From NCBI RefSeq assembly GCF_001444405.1, contig NZ_CP013187.1, forward strand, positions 2,914,001 through 2,978,000: a stretch of 64,000 nt of DNA, read 5' to 3'. This document shows, piece by piece, positions 50,550-58,263 of this stretch. Position 1 is the first letter of the stretch; each line of letters opens with the position of its first letter. A model generated the notes under the pieces. The model saw nothing but the letters and a program-made list of their open reading frames with translations, did not search any database and was not told the DNA's origin. The DNA comes from Pseudoalteromonas phenolica (lineage in GTDB: Bacteria; Pseudomonadota; Gammaproteobacteria; Enterobacterales; Alteromonadaceae). The position numbers and the translations under genes are program-made.

Positions 50550-51608
50550 ATGACACCACTTTCATTGGTTAAGCTGAGCCCTTCTAGTGATACACAATCT
50601 CAAAAAGCAGTATCCATTGAACAGCAAAAAGAAGGCACTCAAAACAAGCCAGTTATTAGCCTCATTGTGCCTGTATTTAACGAGCAAGAGGTGCTCAGAG
50701 CATTTCACCATAGAGTATGTTCGGTGAGCGCAGGCATTAAACAATGTCATTTCGAACTTGTATATATCGATGACGGCAGTCATGACGACTCATGGCAAAT
50801 TCTGCAAAGCCTGACTCATCAATTCTGTGATGTTCGATGCTTACAACTGAGCCGTAACTTTGGCAAAGAAGCTGCCGTTACGGCAGGCCTCGAACATGCA
50901 ACTGGTGATGCAGTGGTGCTACTTGATGCCGATTTACAAGACCCTCCTGAATTGCTCCCTGAAATGATACAAGCTTGGCAACAAGGTGCTGACGTGGTCA
51001 ATATGAAACGCGCAAGTCGTCAAGGCGAATCTTGGTTCAAAATAGCCAGTGCGCATGCCTATTACCGCCTTCTAAATTGGGTATCAGACAGCCCTGTTGC
51101 TGAAGATGTCGGAGACTTCAGATTATTATCTCGCAATGTCGTTGAGGCAATTAAACAACTCCCAGAGCGAAATCGCTACATGAAAGGTTTAATGAGCTGG
51201 CCCGGCTTTAAACAAATAACATTAGAATTTGAACGCCCCGAACGCGCAGCTGGCACCACCAAGTGGAACTACTTTCAACTTATCAAACTCGCATTGTCAG
51301 GGATCACCTCGTTTAGTGTCAAACCGCTGCGTTTTGCAACTTGGATGGGGGCATTAGTGTCTTTATATGCCTTCATTTTTGCCGCTTGGGTGGTGATAAA
51401 GACGCTTGTATTTGGCGAAGTCGTACAAGGTTACCCGAGTATGATGCTCACTATGCTCGCCTTGGGTGGAGTGCAATTACTGGCGATTGGCATTCTAGGG
51501 GAATATATAGCAAGGCTGTTTACCGAAGCAAAACAACGACCTATCTACTTAGTCATGACAGAGCATTATAAACCTTGTCACACTGCGGAGCAGCGCCATG
51601 AGGTTTAG
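50550..51608 (+). CDS. GT2 polyprenyl-phosphate glycosyltransferase (DPM1/GtrB/ArnC type)
   Basis: A 352-residue inner-membrane-attached enzyme that loads a sugar onto undecaprenyl phosphate. The catalytic GT-A domain shows PVFNEQEVLR near residue 41, DDGSHDDSW (74-82) and DADLQDPPELLPEM (126-139). Two C-terminal membrane spans lie at about 245-310. The ATG at 50550 is preferred to the GTG at 50520 because GGAG sits just before it. The reading frame overlaps the ArnT-like gene by 11 bp. It is the first gene of a four-gene operon ending in a two-component system. Confidence 0.9.
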   Translation: MTPLSLVKLSPSSDTQSQKAVSIEQQKEGTQNKPVISLIVPVFNEQEVLRAFHHRVCSVSAGIKQCHFELVYIDDGSHDDSWQILQSLTHQFCDVRCLQLSRNFGKEAAVTAGLEHATGDAVVLLDADLQDPPELLPEMIQAWQQGADVVNMKRASRQGESWFKIASAHAYYRLLNWVSDSPVAEDVGDFRLLSRNVVEAIKQLPERNRYMKGLMSWPGFKQITLEFERPERAAGTTKWNYFQLIKLALSGITSFSVKPLRFATWMGALVSLYAFIFAAWVVIKTLVFGEVVQGYPSMMLTMLALGGVQLLAIGILGEYIARLFTEAKQRPIYLVMTEHYKPCHTAEQRHEV

Positions 51609-53046
51609 TCATTGCTTGTTGGTCATTACTGCCCTACTGCTATTAATCAGATTATTCACATTGGGCATGTATCCGCTGTACGATACAACAGAGGCAAGAT
51701 ATGCAGAGATAGCCAGATTAATGGTGCAAAGCCAAGATTGGATCACCCCTTGGTTTGATATCAATGTGCCGTTTTGGGGCAAGCCTCCTGCCCATACTTG
51801 GATCACCGCTCTCAGCTTTGAGATATTTGGTATCAATGAATGGAGCGCGCGCTTTGCACATTGGTTAATGGGCGCGGCAACAGTTGCATTACTTTTCGCT
51901 TTTACCAAACGTATTCTAGGTCACACTCTTGCCATATATAGCAGTTTTATTTTGGTCACGTGTCTGGGCTTTTTTGTCGCCACCAGCATGGTGATGACCG
52001 ATCCGGCACTCCTTTTTGCAAGTACTTTAGCCATGACCAGCTTTTGGCTCTGCTATACAGAAAAAAACCGCCTAGCAGGCCTTGTTTTCTTCTTCGCATG
52101 TGGACTAGGTATGCTTATAAAAGGTCCTGTTGCCGTTGTTATCATAGGGATTGCCCTTGTCGTTTGGGCTATTTGGCAAAACCAGCTATTCAATGCCATC
52201 AAATCGTTACCTTGGGTGTTAGGGCTCACCGTCTTTATCGTAACTTTTGCACCATGGTATTTACTTGCTGAGCAAAAGACGCCGGGCTTTATAAATTACT
52301 TCATTATTGGCGAGCATATTCAACGCTTTTTAGAACCTGGTTGGCAAGGTGACTTATATGGCAGTGCTCATTTAGAAACGAAAGGCACTATCTGGCTATT
52401 CTGGCTAGGTGTGGCTTTTCCGTGGTCGTTTACCTTAATCTTTAAATTACTCACCGCACCGAAACAACTAAAAGCTTTATGCAAAATAGACCTGAATCGT
52501 TACCTGATTGCTTGGGCCATTGCACCAATGCTGTTGTTTACACTGGCGAGTAATATTTTATCTGCCTACGTGCTCCCAGGCTTACCTGCATTTGCACTAT
52601 TGATGGCCATCGTGTTTTCACATGAAAAACTGCTAGCTGTATCAAATAGGCCTGTATTACAAACAAAGGCTGATAAGCCGTTTTTGACAATAGGTCTAGT
52701 GTGTTTAGCACTATATAGTTTAATCATCACAGCTGTCATTAAAGGCTGGCACAGTAAATACTCTGAAATCGAACTACTCGAAGTGATTGCGAAGCCTTGC
52801 CCTTCGGTGCCTGTTTTCTATATAGAAAAACGACCATTTTCAGCACGCTTCTACAGTTGTGGCAAAGCACAATTAATTGAGCAAGTTGCTGAACTATCAG
52901 ACATACTTAATACTCAGAAACAAAGCTATTTGGTGCTGACACATACACAAAAAAAGATACTCACTTTACCCAGCACGCATACCTGCTTAACTATTAACAC
53001 GAGTCAAAAAGGGGTTCTACTGACGTGCACACAGAAAAGTCGTTGA
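51598..53046 (+). CDS. ArnT-like GT39-family lipid-linked sugar transferase
   Basis: A 482-residue polytopic membrane protein with about 10-12 spans. The first periplasmic loop has YDTTEARYAEIARLM with Asp29 and Glu32, the catalytic acidic pair of ArnT/PMT-type enzymes, then FWGKPPAHTWITA. ArnT moves aminoarabinose from undecaprenyl phosphate to lipid A; the sugar here is unknown. A short C-terminal periplasmic part contains several cysteines. It overlaps the neighbouring genes on both sides (11 and 22 bp), so the four genes are tightly coupled. The partner two-component system suggests envelope-stress or polymyxin-type regulation. Confidence 0.87.
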   Translation: MRFSHCLLVITALLLLIRLFTLGMYPLYDTTEARYAEIARLMVQSQDWITPWFDINVPFWGKPPAHTWITALSFEIFGINEWSARFAHWLMGAATVALLFAFTKRILGHTLAIYSSFILVTCLGFFVATSMVMTDPALLFASTLAMTSFWLCYTEKNRLAGLVFFFACGLGMLIKGPVAVVIIGIALVVWAIWQNQLFNAIKSLPWVLGLTVFIVTFAPWYLLAEQKTPGFINYFIIGEHIQRFLEPGWQGDLYGSAHLETKGTIWLFWLGVAFPWSFTLIFKLLTAPKQLKALCKIDLNRYLIAWAIAPMLLFTLASNILSAYVLPGLPAFALLMAIVFSHEKLLAVSNRPVLQTKADKPFLTIGLVCLALYSLIITAVIKGWHSKYSEIELLEVIAKPCPSVPVFYIEKRPFSARFYSCGKAQLIEQVAELSDILNTQKQSYLVLTHTQKKILTLPSTHTCLTINTSQKGVLLTCTQKSR

Positions 53047-53723
53047 GCATTTTATTGGTCGAAGATTCTCAGCAAGTCGCTGAGACCATCTTCGACTACT
53101 TTGAAGAAGAACAGTACGAATTAGACTATGCAGCCAATGGCATTATGGGATTGCAATTGGCCTGCGCTAATCGCTATGACTGTATTATTTTAGACATCAT
53201 GCTGCCTGGTCTCGACGGCATCGAAATTTGTAAACGCTTACGCGCACATGGAAACAATACCCCAATCATCATGCTTACAGCCCGAGATACCCAGCAAGAC
53301 ATGCTAGGTGGCTTAAATTGTGGTGCGGATGACTACATCATTAAACCCTTCGACCTTATGCTCTTGGAAGCCAGGATCAAAGCGGTTATCAGACGCACCC
53401 AAGGCATTGGTTTTAAAACACAATTAATTGTGGGTTCATTAATGATTGATTTAAATACTCGAGAAGTCAGCCGAGCAGGTCAGTCAATCAAGCTTAATCC
53501 CAGTGGCTATAAAATTTTACTGGCACTAGCGAAACAAAGCCCGAACCCAGTGACTCGAGAGGCAATTGAACACGCACTTTGGCCCGATGACGTGCCCGAC
53601 CAAGATCTATTACGCCGACATATTTACCAATTGCGTAAAGCGCTTGATAAACCTTTCGAGCAAGATATGTTAATAACCATGCCTAAATTTGGCTATAAGT
53701 TGATCGCAGATGAAAACTCTTAA
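53025..53723 (+). CDS. OmpR-family response regulator
   Basis: A 232-residue regulator. The receiver has Glu13-Asp14, phospho-acceptor Asp57 (IILDIMLPGLDG), Thr85 and Lys107 (IIKPFD). A winged-helix DNA-binding domain follows from about 130, ending DQDLLRRHIYQLRKALDKPF and PKFGYKLIADE. The start is GTG within the end of the ArnT-like gene. It overlaps the kinase gene by 14 bp. The direct repeat at 50488-50505 is a plausible operator for this protein, making the operon autoregulated; that link is inferred. Confidence 0.92.
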   Translation: MHTEKSLSILLVEDSQQVAETIFDYFEEEQYELDYAANGIMGLQLACANRYDCIILDIMLPGLDGIEICKRLRAHGNNTPIIMLTARDTQQDMLGGLNCGADDYIIKPFDLMLLEARIKAVIRRTQGIGFKTQLIVGSLMIDLNTREVSRAGQSIKLNPSGYKILLALAKQSPNPVTREAIEHALWPDDVPDQDLLRRHIYQLRKALDKPFEQDMLITMPKFGYKLIADENS

Positions 53724-54930
53724 ACAGCAACTTTTTAGAGCAACGTGGCTCGGCGCAATTATGCTTATCTCTATTTATACATTGGTATTGAGCTCTGCCA
53801 TTATGTATACCGAAAATAGAAGTAGTGAACAGAGACTCAGTATTATTGCCCCCCATCATTTTAAACAGTTTGCAACGACCGAAACACCTGAGATAGAGAT
53901 AAACCCACTCCTAACACTCTACAAAGATTACTCGTCTTTACCCCAAAAGATACAAGCGGCTATCTCAGAGGGTTGGACAGGTGTGCAAACTTTCCAGTTT
54001 GATGATGACAGTGAATTTAGTGTATATGCAGCCGCTTTAGATGGTCAGACACACACCTATTATGCCGTAGAGGATGTGAACCCAATTGAGTGGAGTGATG
54101 CTGATTTATTAAAAGTTGAGGTTATTTTTGCCGGTGCTGGTGGTTTACTTTTTTTACTGGCAACTTATCTGATCCGTGTTCAAGCGGGCCGTTTAGCAAA
54201 ACCGCTTCAGGATTTAGTGCATCATATCAGCGATAAAAACAAAGATGATTTAGATACAGACATTGTCAATGAGAAAAGTTGCGCGGAGATCTATCACATC
54301 GAAACGGCTGTGAACCATTATCGCCAACGGATGAAACAAATGCTCCATAGAGAGCAAACCTTTACTCGCTATGTCAGCCATGAATTGCGAACACCTATGA
54401 TGGCCATTAAGGGGAATGTGTCTGTGTTACAAAAGCGACATGGCGACAATAAACAATTGAAAGGAATTAATAAAGCCTTAGATAACGTGAATGAATTAAT
54501 TCACACCTTTTTGTGTTTGGCCAGAGAGTCAGAGCTAGCGCCTACTCCAATTACACTCGATAATAGGTGGGTTGAAATGCTCATTGCACCTCTACAAAGT
54601 AAATGCCAGGCGAATCAAGTCACTTTAAATTGGCAATTACAAGAACCTTTTGAGATAAACTGTGAAGCAATCCTGTTGCAGACACTTGTATATAATCTAT
54701 TAGACAATGCCATAAACTGTACCTTTGATGGCGAAGTTGATTTATTCGTCAGTCAATCAGGTGTCGTCGTGATAGATTCAGGTATAGGACTTGATGAAAA
54801 GCCCAGAGGCTATGAAGGGTTTGGTGTGGGTTTACAAATTGTTGAAGATATTTGTGCAAAATACCATTGGCAATTCTCACTACAAAGTAACCCTGAACAA
54901 GGTTGTCGAGCCGAAGTAACATTTGTATAA
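53710..54930 (+). CDS. Sensor histidine kinase, partner of the OmpR-type regulator
   Basis: A 406-residue inner-membrane kinase. Two spans (about 12-34 and 136-156) border a periplasmic sensor of roughly 100 residues. A HAMP-like linker is followed by the phospho-acceptor box YVSHELRTPMMAIKGN with His224. The ATPase domain has the N box (TLVYNLLDNAINC), DSGIGL and GFGVGLQIVEDICAKY. All catalytic boxes are present, though the ATPase domain is compact. The gene order glycosyltransferase-ArnT-like-regulator-kinase suggests that the envelope state is sensed and a glycolipid modification is adjusted. Confidence 0.92.
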   Translation: MKTLKQQLFRATWLGAIMLISIYTLVLSSAIMYTENRSSEQRLSIIAPHHFKQFATTETPEIEINPLLTLYKDYSSLPQKIQAAISEGWTGVQTFQFDDDSEFSVYAAALDGQTHTYYAVEDVNPIEWSDADLLKVEVIFAGAGGLLFLLATYLIRVQAGRLAKPLQDLVHHISDKNKDDLDTDIVNEKSCAEIYHIETAVNHYRQRMKQMLHREQTFTRYVSHELRTPMMAIKGNVSVLQKRHGDNKQLKGINKALDNVNELIHTFLCLARESELAPTPITLDNRWVEMLIAPLQSKCQANQVTLNWQLQEPFEINCEAILLQTLVYNLLDNAINCTFDGEVDLFVSQSGVVVIDSGIGLDEKPRGYEGFGVGLQIVEDICAKYHWQFSLQSNPEQGCRAEVTFV

Positions 54931-54944
54931 ACAAGGAGAGCGCC

Positions 54945-55409
54945 ATGCGCGAACAAGCCCTGATAGAAGCCAAGCAGCTACTCACCAACGCTAAGATTGC
55001 GGTGCTCTCTACTCATTCAAATACTTTGCCAGGCTTCCCGTTTGGTTCAACAGTACAGTTTTTTGCTAATACCAAGGGACAAGTCTATCTATTCATTAGC
55101 GATATAGCTCAGCACGCTAAAAACTTGTCTCATGACAACAAATTATCTCTAACGGTATTTGAGCAACAAGACTGTGATGACCCACAAATGTCGCGCTTAA
55201 CTCTCGTCGCTGAGGCCACTAAATTTGCTAGAGATGACAGTGAAGGTTTAATTGCCCAATTTGTAGAACACTTCCCAAGTAGCGAGCAATATAAAGATCT
55301 AACCGATTTTCATATTTGGGAATTGAATATGGTAAGAGCCCGCTTTATCGCAGGCTTTGGCAAAATTTTTTGGTTAGAACAAGATGAATGGGCGTATGGA
55401 GAATTATGA
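54945..55409 (+). CDS. FMN-binding split-barrel protein (PNPOx/HugZ-like)
   Basis: A 154-residue protein of the pyridoxamine-phosphate-oxidase-like fold: AKIAVLSTHSNTLPGFPFGS, then FFANTKGQVYLFISDIAQHA, then KNLSHDNKLSLTVFEQ, ending FIAGFGKIFWLE. HugZ members degrade heme; others are flavin reductases. The FGKIFWLE end is common in the HugZ-like group. AAGGAGAG precedes the ATG at 54945, 14 bp after the kinase stop, so it may be the last gene of the operon. Only 3 bp separate it from the convergent GST gene. Confidence 0.82.
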   Translation: MREQALIEAKQLLTNAKIAVLSTHSNTLPGFPFGSTVQFFANTKGQVYLFISDIAQHAKNLSHDNKLSLTVFEQQDCDDPQMSRLTLVAEATKFARDDSEGLIAQFVEHFPSSEQYKDLTDFHIWELNMVRARFIAGFGKIFWLEQDEWAYGEL

Positions 55410-55412
55410 GCG

Positions 55413-56060
55413 TTAGGTAATATCTTCTCCAGCTTCATCCATTTCTACCCATTCAGTTTCTTCGAGGGCTGCTTTGATCCACTTTTGCAAAGCGGGGCAA
55501 TCCTGTACTTGCTGCATATAGGCAGTTGCCAACTCATTAAGCTCAATGCCATAAGTCTGAAAACGTAACACCACTGGCGCATACATGGCATCCACGATAG
55601 ACCACTCACCAAATAACCAGCCTCGATGTTGCTCATATTGCTCCGTGAATATTTGCTCAATACGTTGAATATCACGCTTTGCTTGTTCGCTTAAGACAAG
55701 TTTACGCTTCGCTCGGATATTCATCGGCATTTCGTTACGTAAAGCGTTAAACCCTGCATGCATTTCAGAGGCAAGCGCTCTTGCTTTTGCCCTTTGACTG
55801 ATTTCACTCGGCCAACCTTTCCCTAATAAATAAGTTTCACTTATATACTCACAAATTGCAAGGGACTCCCACACAAGGCTATCACCATCTACCAAACACG
55901 GGACTTTCGCTGTAGGCGTGATATTTTTAAGCGTGCTAAAAAATTCAGGTGTTTCTAAATTGAGCTTAGTCTCTTCAAAATTAACACCTGATTTTTCGAG
56001 CATAAGCCAGGCTCTTAATGACCAAGTCGAGTAGTTTTTATTGGCGATATATAGCTGCAT
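55413..56060 (-). CDS. Glutathione S-transferase
   Basis: A 215-residue cytosolic enzyme. The N-terminal thioredoxin-like domain begins MQLYIANKNYSTWSLRAWLM, with Ser11/Ser14 as the likely catalytic serine, and contains AKVPCLVDGD and VWESLAICEYISE for glutathione binding. The C-terminal helical domain includes WLFGEWSIVDAMYAPVVLRF. It conjugates glutathione to electrophiles; the specific substrate is unknown. It is divergently transcribed from a LysR-type regulator across a 118-bp spacer with a perfect inverted repeat, so it is the probable target of that regulator. Confidence 0.92.
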   Translation of the reverse strand: MQLYIANKNYSTWSLRAWLMLEKSGVNFEETKLNLETPEFFSTLKNITPTAKVPCLVDGDSLVWESLAICEYISETYLLGKGWPSEISQRAKARALASEMHAGFNALRNEMPMNIRAKRKLVLSEQAKRDIQRIEQIFTEQYEQHRGWLFGEWSIVDAMYAPVVLRFQTYGIELNELATAYMQQVQDCPALQKWIKAALEETEWVEMDEAGEDIT

Positions 56061-56138
56061 AAATGATTTCCTTGTTAACGGCTTTGTTCTGTTTGAACGT
56101 CAATGTAAGTATTTTTATAAACCTTGACTAACTGATTA

Positions 56139-56159
56139 TTCTTATACAACCTATAAGAA
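56139..56159. promoter_or_regulatory. Inverted repeat, candidate LysR-type operator
   Basis: TTCTTATA (56139-56146) and TATAAGAA (56152-56159) form a perfect 8-bp inverted repeat with 5-bp centre. It contains the T-N11-A layout of LysR-type sites and lies 19 bp before the regulator's start, between the divergent genes. Confidence 0.65.
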
Positions 56160-56178
56160 ATTCGAATAGGTACTCATA

Positions 56179-57033
56179 ATGGATATTGACGCGCTGCGCA
56201 GCTTTTTAGCTTTTATAGAAACAGGCAGTTTTACTCGCGCTGCAAAACAGGTGCATCGGACCCAAGCTGCAGTGAGTATGCAGATGAAAAAGCTTGAAGA
56301 AGATGTCGGTAAATGCCTATTTGAAAAACAAGGTCGATTATTAACCCTAAGCCAAGATGGTCGCCAGTTTAGTCACTATGCTAAGCAGCTATTGCAGCTC
56401 CATGATGAAACTTTGCAGACGATGCGTCACAGCGCGAGCAATACGCTGCTCAGACTGGGTTGCCCAGATGATTATGCCGACAACCTTTTACCTGAGCTGA
56501 TTAAGCTCTTGCATGCGCAATTCTATAATTTGGACTTAAGAATAACTTGTTTGCCAAGTTTTAAAATCAAACAATTATTGGATGCGGGCGATTTAGACCT
56601 TGGGCTTATTACCCGCTCTCCCGACTCTGAAGAAGGCCAGCTCATTTACCAAGACAAAGGGGTGTGGGTGTATAACCCTGAGCACACGGCTCACCTTAAA
56701 TCACCTTTGCCAATTGCAGTATTTCAACCAGATTGTCGCTTTCACCAAGGTGCCATTGAAGGACTCATGAAAGCAAAAATTCCTTTTCAAGTCGTCGCAA
56801 GTTGTAGCAGCCTTGCGGCTTTACTGGGTTTGGTAAAACAAGGTGTCGCCATCGGTGCAATCGCAAATATATCTACAGCAGACTATAGCGTGTTAAGTAA
56901 CGCTGAGTTACCCACTTTACCCGGTGCTAATGTAGCTTTGATCCGCAGTCAAAGTCTGCGTAACCCTATTTCCCACGAGATTTATGAGCAACTCAGTCAG
57001 ACTATGAGAACTTTTTCAGTAAACTGGCCATAA
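56179..57033 (+). CDS. LysR-family transcriptional regulator
   Basis: A 284-residue regulator. The N-terminal winged helix begins MDIDALRSFLAFIETGSFTR and includes HRTQAAVSMQMKKLEEDVGK. The C-terminal periplasmic-binding-like effector domain contains VVASCSSLAALLGLVKQGVA, typical for effector sensing. ATG start at 56179. It is divergent from the GST gene, which it probably controls through the repeat at 56139-56159. The effector is unknown. Confidence 0.92.
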   Translation: MDIDALRSFLAFIETGSFTRAAKQVHRTQAAVSMQMKKLEEDVGKCLFEKQGRLLTLSQDGRQFSHYAKQLLQLHDETLQTMRHSASNTLLRLGCPDDYADNLLPELIKLLHAQFYNLDLRITCLPSFKIKQLLDAGDLDLGLITRSPDSEEGQLIYQDKGVWVYNPEHTAHLKSPLPIAVFQPDCRFHQGAIEGLMKAKIPFQVVASCSSLAALLGLVKQGVAIGAIANISTADYSVLSNAELPTLPGANVALIRSQSLRNPISHEIYEQLSQTMRTFSVNWP

Positions 57034-57182
57034 ATATAAAAAATTGAAATATCTACACATCTTATCTGACACTTTTTCACATTCTCATACATTCCGCCTA
57101 CAACCGCTGACATTCCTCCAACAGACTCTAACAAGCTTGCGCTCTACTATGAGCACATCAAAACCAAACAGGAATGTTCATA

Positions 57183-57779
57183 ATGAAAACTCGCGCACTA
57201 TTATTAATGGCTTTACTATCATCAACAACTCTAATGGGCCAAGCTCAGGCTTCTGAAGAAAAACACAAAGTTGGTATTCAACTTTCTGGTGGTGGTGCAG
57301 AATACAAAGGCTCAAGTAAAGACGGTGACGGTGTTGGTCAAGCGTATCTTTACTATAACTACCAGTTTTCACCAATGTTGGCTTTAGAAGTCGGTTTAAA
57401 TGGCGGCAGTGAAGCTGATGACTGGGAATGTACTGAAGAGAACGATAATAAATTCACCTGTAAGAATAACGATAAGCCGCTGTTTAATTTAGATGCAAAT
57501 AAATTAGAGTACAGTAACTTAGTGTTTGCAGGTAAAGGTGAATACTACCTAACAAAAAACAATAGCCTTTATGCTAAGTTAGGTGCGAACTTTTACGATT
57601 ACGACATTAAACAAAACAGCAAAGTGCTAAATTCTGATGATGGCGTAGGCTTGTTTGCTGAGCTAGGTTGGGAGTATGATTTTAATAATGGTCTCGGCAT
57701 CAATGCATCTTACCAGTACATGGATATGGGTGACCTAGATACCTATACACTGGGTGTAGGTTTAAGCTACCGTTTTTAA
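57183..57779 (+). CDS. Outer-membrane beta-barrel protein (OmpA/OmpW-like small barrel)
   Basis: A 198-residue protein with a signal peptide (to about residue 24, GQAQA/S) and alternating beta strands ending in YTLGVGLSYRF; the C-terminal Phe is the outer-membrane barrel signal. The order of strands (HKVGIQLSGGGAEYKGSS ... QAYLYYNYQFSPMLALEVGL) suggests an eight-stranded barrel. A loop with two cysteines (WECTEEND, FTCKNN) could form a disulfide. The ATG at 57183 is preferred to the one at 57174 because AGGAA sits 8 bases before it. Single-gene unit with a terminator. Confidence 0.85.
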   Translation: MKTRALLLMALLSSTTLMGQAQASEEKHKVGIQLSGGGAEYKGSSKDGDGVGQAYLYYNYQFSPMLALEVGLNGGSEADDWECTEENDNKFTCKNNDKPLFNLDANKLEYSNLVFAGKGEYYLTKNNSLYAKLGANFYDYDIKQNSKVLNSDDGVGLFAELGWEYDFNNGLGINASYQYMDMGDLDTYTLGVGLSYRF

Positions 57780-57805
57780 TTCAGCTCATCAACGAAAGTA
57801 AAAAC

Positions 57806-57837
57806 AAAAAAGGTTAACACCAGTGTTAACCTTTTTT
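57806..57837. terminator. Bidirectional terminator after the barrel gene
   Basis: AAAAAAGGTTAACAC (57806-57820) pairs with GTGTTAACCTTTTTT (57823-57837) around CA, between convergent genes. Confidence 0.93.
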
Positions 57838-57852
57838 AGATAAATGGATTTA

Positions 57853-58224
57853 TTAATCCAAGCTATGTGTTTTTAGAACATCAAGCGGTATGTAGTCCAG
57901 AACTTTCTCATGGGTTGCATGAAGTTTTACCGGTGGCGCAACGCCTGCTTCATATGCTTCTTTCCAGCGTAATGCACATAAACACCAGCCATCACCAGGT
58001 TTTAACCCTGGAAAACCATACTCAGGTATCGGCGTGCTTAGGTCATTGCCTCTTGAACGTGTAAACGTTAAAAACGCTTCTGTCACAACTGCACACACAA
58101 CGTGAGTACCGATATCAAGATGATTTGTGTTGCAAAACCCGTCCCTCATAAACCCGGTTAACGGATCACTACAACACAGCTGTAATTCACTGCCCAATAC
58201 ATTCAGAGCTTTCTTCTCTGTCAT
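57853..58224 (-). CDS. DUF2237-like conserved protein
   Basis: A 123-residue cytoplasmic protein matching the DUF2237 pattern: NVLGSELQLCCSDPLTGFMR, DGFCNTNHLDIGTHVVCAVV, GNDLSTPIPEYGFPGLKPGD and GWCLCALRWKEAYEAGVAPP. The conserved cysteines and Gly/Pro-rich core are intact. The function of the family is not established. It lies 39 bp downstream of uvrB on the same strand, so co-transcription is possible. Confidence 0.88.
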   Translation of the reverse strand: MTEKKALNVLGSELQLCCSDPLTGFMRDGFCNTNHLDIGTHVVCAVVTEAFLTFTRSRGNDLSTPIPEYGFPGLKPGDGWCLCALRWKEAYEAGVAPPVKLHATHEKVLDYIPLDVLKTHSLD

Positions 58225-58263
58225 GACCTTTTCACTCTTTTAAAGTGTTAAAACGTAGAATTA

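Noticed and set aside
57044..57256. 70-codon frame before the outer-membrane barrel gene
   Set aside because: Overlaps the barrel gene start in another frame and has no ribosome binding site.
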